DNA of 64,000 nucleotides from positions 48,654 to 112,653 of the forward strand of contig WEDG01012179.1 in NCBI GenBank assembly GCA_017591395.1. The letters run 5' to 3'. This document shows, piece by piece, positions 13,601 through 25,600 of the stretch. Position 1 is the first letter of the stretch; every line of letters begins with the position of its first letter. A program made the translations under genes and the position numbers. Source of the DNA: Schistocephalus solidus. Taxonomy: Eukaryota > Platyhelminthes > Cestoda > Diphyllobothriidea > Diphyllobothriidae. Below the pieces are notes generated by a model. It saw nothing but the letters and a program-made list of their open reading frames with translations, did no database searches and was not told the origin of the DNA.

Positions 13601-16600
13601 TGGAAGCCTCATATCTGAACTCAAAACAGTCGTTTACTGAGCATTTTAAAGTGAACTATTTCTCGTTTGAAATCAGAAATCAACGGCCTGTAGTTCAAAT
13701 CTCAGGCGTCCCCATATGGTTAAGATATCATTGGCTGATGAAGTCAGACAAACCAGAAGTGAACATCACAGTTTCACTTGTCCCTGTCGATACCACTTCT
13801 CGATGATCAACTGGCAGTCGCTATGTCGCGGTCTGTGGAAGCCGTGGACCTAGTGCTTCAAACCAAATTAAAAGATTTAGTTTCATCCTTTTATCGAAAT
13901 AAAAAGATGAATGTCACCCCCATGTGCCGACAGTAGTAAATGGTGCCTAAAATAGGGGTTGCAATGTTGGTTGATTTAATTTGTTTTTGGCCGCAAGGAT
14001 TTTAAGCCCAAGTAGTACGGTACATTGTATGAGGCCAGAATGAGTATCCTTGCACGTACATCTGCGCTAAATTGGACAAAATTAGGATGCCTGAAAGTGT
14101 TCACTGTAAATGTTATTAAACTAAAAGAAGTGAGACTGAACGAAAACGTTTGGCGCAAGGATCGTTTTGCGCTAGAGGATTCACCTTAACATGTAAATGA
14201 GGATTTTTGAGAAGAATATGCGTTGGTGGCTATACCTCTAAAGTTTCAAAATTTATCTTAAGGCGATCCTTTGATAAAAAATTATACGTACAGCAGTTTG
14301 GCAGGTTCCATCAGTACTTTCATCCTTCAGGCCTTTTCAGTACTCCAGAAGTCCTCGGTACATGCGGATTATGACGCAGATAATTTCTTTTGGTCCTCAT
14401 GCCTGCAGCTACAGTTCACACACCCGCCACTTCTATATGAATGTAGCATTATAGTTATTTTCTGTATCCGGCGATAATTTTTATTACGACTTCTAAATTT
14501 CAGGCCAAGCAACTAACTGTCTCTTCATTTATCTTATCATCTGAACTCTTTTTATGAAAATGTTTAGAAAAATTCAATTCAGCATATTTTATCATATTGT
14601 GGTCGTCCTCGAAAAGTGATTCTGTCTAAATTTCCCCGCTCATATCTCTTGTTTCCGTCAATAACAGCCTCGCAAGTAAGATCGTTGCCACGTACAAACT
14701 CTGCTCAGAGCAGCTCTCATCTCAACACCACTACGATTATGGCATGCGCGCAGTTAAGTCAGTGCTCACAGCAGCAGGCAATCTGCGACAAAAATATCCT
14801 GATGAGGAGGAGGCCAAGCTGGTTCTCAAGGCCATTAAAGATGTGAATCTACCGAAGTTCTTGGCACAGGACATTCCACTCTTCGAGGGCATCATTTCGG
14901 ATCTCTTTCCGGGAGTGCATTTGAGCGGAGGCGACTACGACGCCTTCTTTGCCGCGGTTAAGGATCAGTTGGCCTCTCGTAAACTGCAGCCTGTTCCCTG
15001 GTACCTTGAGAAGATCTTGCAGGTCTATGAAATGATTCTTGTGCGACATGGACTGATGATTGTTGGAGATCCATTATCGGGAAAAACCCAATCCTACCAG
15101 ACACTTGCGATGGCTATCACCCAGCTAGCTGAGACTGAACCATCGGCAATGGAAACACCTGTAAACTACGGTATTATCAACCCCAAATCCATCACAATGG
15201 GACAACTATACGGCCAATTTGATCCAGTTTCCCACGAGTGGTCAGATGGCGTCTTGGCGGTGATGTTCCGTGACTTTGCCACAGCGCAGGACGATAACCG
15301 CCGATGGATCCTCTTTGATGGCCCCGTGGATGCTGTCTGGATCGAGAATATGAACACCGTACTGGATGATAATAAAAAATTGTGCCTCATGTCAGGCGAG
15401 ATCATTTCTATGTCAAAGACGATGAATCTCATCTTCGAGCCGGCTGATTTGGAACAAGCCAGTCCAGCCACTGTTTCGCGGTGCGGTATGATCTTCATGG
15501 AGCCATCACAGTTGGGCTGGCGCCCGATGGTTCATTCCTACCTACAGCATGACCTGCCCCCCGTCCTCAATGAGGAGCACCGGGAGTTAGTTAAAGACCT
15601 CTTTGAGTGGCTCGTTGATCCCTGTCTGGAATGCGTCAGTTTCCACTGTAGCCAACTAATGCCTGTATCGGAGCTCCATGCAGTCAAACAGCTGATCACA
15701 CTGTTTGATAGCCTTTTGGACGAAATGCGTGATCTGGGAGTACAGACACTCCAAATGGACGAAGGTATTTCCAAAAATTCGGAATTATGTTTTTTATGCG
15801 TAAGCTTTTATTAGAAACCTCGCCGATTACCCAATCTTCTGGCTTTATTAGCGTTCTTGGAAACTTACCAAGGATCAGTCGGCGTACCTTACTGATACGT
15901 CCCTTAAATAGTGATCTAATTTGTTTATTTATGAAAATGGTTGAATTTTAGGTAGTTGATTTTTAACTTTCAAATTACGCCGAAGTTATGCCTTCTGCCT
16001 CGTGGGATTCAAAGTAAAGACCGAACAGGTGTGAGAGTGGTATGCATTTAGTTGCCATAAGGAGCACACCCAAGCCGTTGGCTAAAGGAGAAAGCGTGTA
16101 TAGACGCGGGTTCAATGTCTGGCTCCTTGTATGTTCCAGCCACTGTATCTGCGTTGGATACACAAACACAAGGGTAAATGATTCTGTGTTCCGTTCCGCC
16201 TAGAGACAACATTAGGCTCCGCAAAAAATGACACAAATTCTCCTAGGACTCAGACTTTAGAGCATAATTTGTCCCAAAACGTAATGTATACTGATATAAC
16301 CATATTCGGTTTTTTGCCACCACCAATCAGTCATATGCCGATCGCGAACTGAAAAGACATTGAGGCGAAGATTGAATAGTTGGACCCACTGCGAAAATAA
16401 AACACAGAAGCTCCTGTAATACGGGATGGATTTTAGCATTAGTTTTATCAATAAGGCAGATGGACACGAGAAATTATGTAATCGGCTAAAGACATTGAGA
16501 ATACTCGAATTGCTGGCATGCATTTTTTTGATAACTCCAACGAGATGACAGAACAGACCGCGCAATTTTAAAGATATGAATTATGAGCTCCTGAAAAGGC

Positions 16601-19600
16601 GTAAAACAGGTATTCATATTTCATGGGCCAAAAAAGGCCGGATGGAGTAAGGCGGTACGTGCAGGCAAGCTTAAACGTAACCCCAACCTTAACCATAAGC
16701 TTAGCCATTTGGGAATGCTTAAAAGCAACCATAATCCTAAGAAAAACTCTGCGTAAGTTAAATAAGTAGACATGTTCTTATAATAAAAACGAGTCGCTAT
16801 ATATTCAGTCTTTGCCTACCTTGAGTTCAAATCGGGTTTCAGTTTGTTTAAATTTGAGCTTTGTGGTACTGAGCCTCCAACCTGCGCTATATCAGCGGAG
16901 CTTGGGACCATTCAATGTCCCGTGGAGTCCTGTTAATCCAGCTAACTTGTTCGAACGATAAATGCGTATAATTCACCTTATCTTGGCACCCCACAACAGA
17001 GGTCTCGCAGGCTGCTGCATGTTTAGATGGGCAAGAGAGTCAGTAATCGACTTTCTTTTTGGCAAAGACTGGGGAAACAAAAATGGTCATTACAGCCTGA
17101 CTTTCCGCCATAGGTGGTTTTAACCGTATCCCAACCCCAAGCTGGGAAGACAAAAGGTTTGAAAAATGCTCAGTTTTTCTGTAGCCCAATACCCAGCGAT
17201 AGAGAGTGACCTGCCGACGTCCTCCTTGCTGAGATTTAGGGCGGTCAAGGTCATAGTTTGGACTGACAAGAGCCCAATCTCCGTTCTTACGTCTGTTTAA
17301 AAGATTGACCGACTATATTCCGGAGTATACATTTTAAGGAACGTTCCACTCCACGACTTATTCGTTTTACTTCTAGTTGCATTTTCAATGTGATAGATCT
17401 TCATCAGTGGTACGATTATTTCAGTAATAAACTCCTGGATTTCTTAATTTTCTACATTTGAGCGTTCAATATAGCATTGATTTCCCTCGTTTAAGCGCTT
17501 GCAAAACCTTTTGTTGTGATTACTTTATAGGGCTTTGAGGGATCAACATATGAGCATTATTGTATGCAGTGCAAAGTTATCTCAGCATTTTCTTGCATTT
17601 TTGCGAGCTAATTGCACAGATAGCAAATTTTCCATTCGAAAAACTATTTGATTTTCTGTGTTATACATGACGCCATGTATTACCTTTACACTGCTTTTAC
17701 CGTCAAAACCCGACGCATTCGGAAGCACGCTCACAGGTATGTCGCTCATAATTCGGAACTTACCTGCATTTTTTCCTACGTACCAGTAACTGTTGTACTT
17801 TGTTTGCGTTCTTCATTTTCATTCCTCTTTTCTTAGAAAAGAGGGAGGACGAGGCGAACGTCGTCATGGCCCTGAGCGAACAGACCATTACGCTCTGGCT
17901 GCAGGGCCTCTTTATCTTCTCTGTAATCTGGAGTATCGGATCGGCATTACCGCAGGCGTCACGTCTCAAATTCGATGAGATCCTACGGGATCTTATGGGT
18001 GGCGAGAAACCACAGTCCATCAAACTAACCAAAAGCAACTCCATACCGGAACGCCTCACAGTGTATGATTTCTTTTTTGAAAAGAAGGCTACTGGCGCGT
18101 GGGTTGAGTGGGGAGCACGCCTTTCCATGCCGGAGCTTCCAGCGGACGCCAAACCCCAAGATATGATTGTACCTACCGTAGAGACCATGCGAATGTCCTT
18201 TTTTCTGGAACTTTATCTCTCGCATCGCATTCCTTTTCTGGTTGTTGGCCAAACAGGTAGTTTACTTGGGATTATCAACCCTTTTTATTACCTGATTTAC
18301 ACGTATTTGAATAAAACGGTCATTATTGGGAAGTGACCAGCAAGCAGTAACCGCACACTCCAGTATAACGCTGGCCTGATCAAATTTCTCCCACAAATTA
18401 TCGGGAAAACTGACAGATTGTTCTAGGCGGACTCACATTTTACAGATTAATAACAGGACTAACCGTGATTCGCTTAATCACTGTCCACATTAAAATGAGG
18501 GTTGTAATAATTTGAATGCTTAATGTGTTCATACTTTTTTAATATATATATATATATAAACACAGAAATGTAAAGAAACGACCGTTCTTAAAAAGAAGGC
18601 ATTGATCATTTTGTATTTTAATATTTACTGACATTTAAATAATTACTTTTCATTAAAAACCCGAATTTAAGGCAATGGCTATATGACAAATCAACCAAAT
18701 AAGGCTTAATATAAGGGTACATAAGGTGGGAGGGGCGCATAAAAACAAATGTGCCAGATCATTACTTCGTTGACTGTCCATTTGCATTTATGACAGCACA
18801 AAATCTGTCTGACATGGAGATAGACAGGGTGTTATAGTAGTTTTTTCAATGTGACTATCCAGCACAAAATCAAATTTTTCTTCCACGAAAGACCTTTCTT
18901 TGCCTTATGATAATTGCAAAAAGGTTTTCGATTGGATTCAAGTCCGGACTGTTAGCAGGAATAAAAATAAATTGCAGACCACACAGGCAGAAGCTGGCTG
19001 TTCTCTAAGTTAGATTATCGTTGTAAACATTAGACCGATGAACTGGGGCATTATAGGGTAAAATTGTGTTCAGTCTGCGTCGACGTATGCCGTTATAGCT
19101 GAAGGCATCTTTCATAATGTCCAGGAACACCTTGATATTAATAGTCTCCGTTGTCAACCACCAGATCCGTCGTTCACCAAATTTGATGGCCATCCAAACT
19201 ATCATACGATGGCAGTTCTTGAAAGATACTGTTCTCGGGAGAAGTTTTACACACTTATAACCATCTGGGATGATCTCGCCGGCCTATCTAAAAATAAGAC
19301 CTAATCGCAGAAGTTAATGCTCTTCCAGAATAATGGTCTATTATCAATGTACTTCTTAGCAAACAAAAATGTTTTCTAATACGTTTCCTACGTAAAAACG
19401 GCTTGAATGTGGCATTTGCCTGGTGCAGTTCAAATTCATGCATCCTTTTCCTGATCATGGTCATAGAGAACATTGACCACATGACCACATTGACCACATT
19501 GTTTCCCACAGAACTTCTTTACTTCGAAATATATATATATATATGGGCTTTTAGCTAGTACCAATTTCGGAAGTACGGTATAATATCTGTGCCACATAAG

Positions 19601-22600
19601 ATTCATACTACTTGTAGTACTACTTGTTTGTAGAATGGGCATTACGTGGTTATTCCACAGTGGTTGATTGTCTTCGACCAAAATGTTCATTGAAATTTCG
19701 GGTCTGACCCTAAAAAGTCATGTCCGAATCATCTGACTCCATGTCCTGCACTTAATAATTTCAGAAATTGTTTCCTTGATATATATATATATATCTTGAA
19801 TATATATATCGGGAATATGATGATAGTGTGGGCCTCATTAATCTGCTTAAGGAACATGTATGATCCGTTGTGCCCTGGAGCTCAGACTAGAGCTCTCACA
19901 GGCGGTCGCATAGCGACGTGAAGCTTATGATGAAATGGAACCGACAAAGAGAACGGAGACCGGAATGGCCATTTCTGGCTTATTAGCCGTCATCAGCCAG
20001 TCATACCAAATCCCAAGTGTGGCACACCTGGGATTCGAACCCGCGACCTTTGGTATTTGAGTCGAACGCTCTACCATTGAGACACGGAACATACATGTTC
20101 CTTAAGCAAAAATGGCCATTCTGGTCTCCCTTGTCTTTGTCGGTTCCATTTCATCATATGCTACACGTCGCTATGCGACCGCCTGTGAGAGCTCTAGTCT
20201 GAGCTCCAGGGCACAACGGAACATACATGTTCCTTAAGCAGATCGGTGAGCCCCATACTATCATCATATTCCCGATCACAACCGACAAAACAACGAGCCC
20301 GTGTCTCAATGGTAGAGCGTTCGACTCAAATACCAAAGGTCGCGGGTTCGAATCCAAGTGTGCCGCACTTGGGATTGGGTATGACTGGCTGATGACGGCT
20401 AATAAGCCAGAAATGGCCATTCCGGTCTCCCTTGTCTTTGTCGGTTCCATTTCATCATATGCTACACGTCGCTATGCGACCGCCTGTGAGAGCTCCAGTC
20501 TGAGCTCCAGGGCCCAACGGAACATACATGTTCTTTGAGGTGATCGGTGAGCCCCATACTATCATCATATTCCCGATCACAACCGACAAAAAAACGAGCC
20601 CGTGGCTCAATGGTAGAGCGTTCGACTCAAATACCAAAGGTCGCGGGTTTGAATCCCAGGTGTGCCACACTTGGGATTGGGTATGACTGGCTGATGACGG
20701 CTAATAAGCCAGAAATGGCCATTCCGGTCTCCCTTCTCTTTGTCAGTTCCATTTAATCATATGCTACACGTCGCTATGCGACCGCCTGTGAGAGCTCTAG
20801 TCTGAGCTCCAGGGCACAACGGAACATACATGTTCTTTAAGCAGATCTGTGAGCCCTTTACTATCAAATATATATCTATATATACATCTTTTTCCGACCT
20901 TTTGAGGTACCGGAAAGTCCGTCCTCATTAATCAACACCTAATCTCGATGCCAAAAGAAATCTACATTCCAAACACTCTGAATTTTTCCGCTCGGACCTC
21001 AGCAAACCTCACCCAAGATATTATTATGTCTCGGCTGGACCGCCGTCGAAAGGGTGTGTTTGGACCGGCGCCGGGCAAGCAATGCATCGTATTTGTTGAT
21101 GACCTGAATATGCCAGCAAAAGAGATCTACGGTGCTCAGCCGCCGATCGAATTGCTGCGCATGTGGATCGACCATGGCTATTGGTTCGATATCAGAGACA
21201 ATACAAAGCAAAATCTAGTTGATGTGGTAAGTCATGCTTTCAATTTCGGTACGGTTGCGATGATAGTACTTGAAATTCCAGATAGCTCCATAAGCTACGC
21301 TGGCCGTAAAACTCATGCGTTTATTCTCTTTGCATAGAAAGTTGTATAGTATTCGCGGAGTAATAGTAAGGGATTAGATTCACCTCCTACACCCACTTGA
21401 TTGTACGCCAAAGGTGGAGACGGAATAGTGGGAAAATATGGAGTTTGAAGCTCTGGCGAAGATTTCTTGTCATAGAGAAACTAATAGCAAAAACTCGAAT
21501 CGGTTAATATGACAAGTCATAACAACCCACATTTTGGTCAACAGCAAAGGCATAGGTCATCAAAGTGATTCGTTTGGTAGGTCTAATCGCTCATCCCGGT
21601 ACATAAAAAAATGTCCAACACATAATGTTCCACTCAGGTTCCAAACCTTTCAGGTTGAAATATTCGATCTCCATCATAGTCTGCCACGTTCTTTTCACTA
21701 AATGCTTAAAATCCGACGCCTGTTTGCTTCTTAAGAGTGTGACCGTTGCGTAATACGTGGCAATGTTAGTCGTTTCGGGCTCATTTGGTCACCAGGTCTT
21801 TGGTTTTAATTGCTGAAAACCTACATTTTCTCTCTAAGTGGTATCAACTCCTCTTGCCTGAACACGAACATCTTAGAACGTTCTGGTTTTAAAATTCCAT
21901 AAGTTTATTTCATTAATCCCTCATAAATAACAATACAGTAGTCTTACCTTTGGTTTGATTGCATGCATGGCCCAGAAAGTTCGGACAAATCTCCGATGGT
22001 CATGAAGACATAAATCCATAATGATAACCTTGATCATTTGAGTAGGCAACTTATCAGCTGTAATTTTAGACCCCTACTCTAATCCCTTAGGCTTCGGGGT
22101 ATGTAGGAAGGCAGGCGGCTGCAGTAACAATGGGATGCACCTTCAATGTGGCCACATGGTTGCTGATTGGCAGGCCACCTTTGAATGAATATGTCTGAAG
22201 TATTCATTGCGGATTCTCGGTATTGACGTGACAGTCGCTTAATCAATCACGTCTTGGTCGTTAATGGCCTTGATATTATCACCCGTGTTGATTATTTACG
22301 TGATAATTGATGCGAACCCTTTCGGCTCTTCACCATATCCGGAGCACTGGTCATCAACATGCCCAACCCTGACTGACTACTTTGTACAAGTAGCTTCTTA
22401 GCGCTAAATAGGGTGATGAAGATCGTTACGTTCACTGATCAAATGTTGGCAGAAGAACCATGCATCGAATAAGTCATAACCCATATGATTTTCGCCACTT
22501 GCTAGGATTTTGGCCTCTCGGAACTTCATAGTTGGACTGAGCTCGATATGGTGTGTCGCGACCTGAAGGTCATACGTCATGCTATTTCCTGCCAGTAAGA

Positions 22601-25600
22601 GTTCAACCATCCGCATTCGGTATCATGTTACCGTTGTCAAGTTTGAGGATTAATTAGAAAATGTGAACTAATGAAGCTCCTTATCAAGTACTGAAATGTG
22701 CTTCTGCTTAACTCCCTGGAACTCTGTGCTTCTTATGTACCGCAATCTATACTTTGACTTTTAGTTGGAAAAGTTCAAAAACTCAGGAGTATCAAGGCCC
22801 TTTAAAATTCTAAAGGACACATTCGGATCACTGCAATAGGAAGAAGAAAATTGTTATACCTATGTTAGAGACCCTTAAACGTACCAAATGGAACATTGCT
22901 TGCCACTTGTCAATTCGACCAAGTGAACATCGATGCCCACTGTGTGCCCCACAGCATGGTGGGCGCAGTAGAACAGTGACTTACATGCAAATTAATTTAC
23001 AGTGATAGCAGGACAGTTCGAATGTCGTAGTCCGGCGATGTCCGCCGAATGCTCCAAAGCAGGGAGGTGCTAGGAACTGTGACTGGCGCTGGATTATAGC
23101 GAGAGCAGACTTACGCTGCAGGTACCTCACTTTCTGTTCCACTCCGCCACCTGGACCCGGTGTCAAGACAGAGTTAACAAGACCGGAGGTAGGAGAGGAT
23201 AGTGATAGGAGAATTGCGCAGGCTCTACCGCACTGACTCCTCCCTCACCCACCTGGACCCAGCGTCAAGGCGGTTAAGAAGACCGGAAACGTGCTCGTTA
23301 ACAGTGGTTGACAAAGCTAAATCGCCTGTTTACGCGTGCCAAACAAGCCTGATCTACGCATTATAGAACTGGTTTTCGCACAGCGAAGAATAATAAGTGT
23401 CTTGAATCCCAATTGAATGGGAGATCCATGGAGGCCACATTCAGGAGAAAGCATTGCAACCTGACTATCCATACTTATAGGAGGACCATTTTAGCCCGTC
23501 AGTTAACAGCCTGCCTCCTCTTTCCCATGCACCAGAACAGTGTCCAAGCCAGTAGGGCATCTGATGCGGGGTTGGACGCAATGATTGACGATGCTGTAAG
23601 AATCCGTCTACGTGTGTCACACATGACCTAGTTCAGCACTAGGATGCACCCAAGTACGCGCTTACCACGTATGTAAGAAGTGTTTATTCTGTGTCTCTAT
23701 GGAGTGAGTGGGTAAGTATGTAGTGTATGGGTTAGTGGGGCGATGCTTGGTGATGGGGTATGTATTGCGGTGTTTTACCGCAAATTTTCACGGGGTGCAT
23801 ATAGCCGAGTAGACCCAATGGTTGAGTTAATGTACGTGGCCTGTGCGGGCAGGTCAGGCAGTTGCCATGAAGTTATATTAGTGCCAATCTCTGTGCAAGT
23901 GATTTGCAGGTGACCGGCGGGGTCAATGCGTGCGGTGAATGCGAGTTCGAAATTGGAGCAGATTTGGATCGAGTTGACAGTACTTTTGATGGGTGGCAGG
24001 GCGTTGGGAGTGTACTTACCGATAATGAGAGTAAGAGAATCGGTAGGCATTGCAGTCGGGGCAGGGGTTTTGGCAGTGATGATGCAGATGACGGTGGTTG
24101 GGCGGTGATTGCGGCTCCACGGGAGTGGGATTTCGTCGCCAGCGGTGATGGCCGCCACCAAGGGCGCCGTGAGTGTTATGGTAGGAGTGATGGTGAGGGC
24201 ATTTTCAGAAGTACTAAAGGGAGTTGGCGTGATGTTATTACATTGTGTTCGAAGATGTCCGATGAGACCTGTCCGTGTGCGAAATGTTCGTTCACAGTGT
24301 GTACACGATGAATGGGGTTGGGTGTAGGGATTGTCTGTTTGCCGTGCTTAAGATTTGCGTGTCCGCGTCTTGGTTTAGGCAACGGCCATTCGGTTTGCTT
24401 CGTGGATGGTGAGGATTCCGGTTCATATTTAAACCTTCGCGTTCACAATCCCGTTCTACCATCTCAGTTTTCATATTTACCGGAAGCAGCTGGGGTGTTA
24501 ATAATTGGGTTTCCTGGCTTTCATTGTGTGAAGTATCCAGCTCTTCGTCCCGTAGATTAATGTACTTAGGACTACCGTCCTCTGTAGAGGCAAAAGTCTT
24601 GTCGATTCCAGATTTAGACCTGTAGATGGCCGAAGGGGTAGTTGACTTCAAAGCTTCCTTTGTTGATCGTGGTGTTGGTTAGATAGTACCGCTTTGGTAG
24701 GCCAATTTTTTCCCTGATGCAAATCGAGTACCCTTCACGTTGATACTGAATGAAGCATACTCATCCACTGGTGTTGATTAGTGCATGACCACCACTTTGT
24801 CTATACTGATGGTCAATCTAAATCTGGCTCAGCCGGAGTCGAAGGGGTACATGCTTCAGAGAATGGTTGCTTCGGTTGTGGCTTTCAGTGCTCGGTCATC
24901 TGAGAATAGGGAGGCATGAACATGGGTTCATAAAATTTTTGTGGATGCCCGTATTATTCAGATGTTGAGAAGCTGGCCCTGGGTCCTGTAAGACATGTTC
25001 ATCCCGGGGTACCTTTCACAGTAGGCGCCTATCGGCATGGCAAAAGACATACGACTGAAAAGTGCGAGAGCGACCACGCAGCCGTGTTTCACTTCATTGG
25101 CTACTCTGAATACTTTTGAGACTGCTGATAGATTCGAACAGGCTTCTATCAGCAATCTGTTCGGGCGCGACGCGCTCCGATCGGCTCGACGGTGGGAAAC
25201 TTCTGAAACGGTTCAGTTGTCCGTGACGTGACCATCATTCCATCGTGTAGTTAGCATGTCATGTTTTTGGAGTGATCTTGTTATCAGAATTTCAGCATAA
25301 TATTCCAGAGTCCATCGTGGATCATGGTTTGGATGGCTTTTCTCAGATCCACAAACGAAGTATAGACGTTGATGCGAATTTTTCGACAGACAGCAAGTTG
25401 TTACCCGACAGGGAGTCCGTGTTCCAGAAGACTACTGAGAGGATTGAGGAGAATGTAGGTGAAAATCTTCGCGGCAACGATGAACAGTGATATTATTCTG
25501 CACTTAGCAGAAGTTGACGGTTGCTATTCCAATGGTGACAGCTTTTTGTCCTGAGGGAGTTGTTCTTGCTTCCACATTTCTTGGAACAATGCAATTTTGT

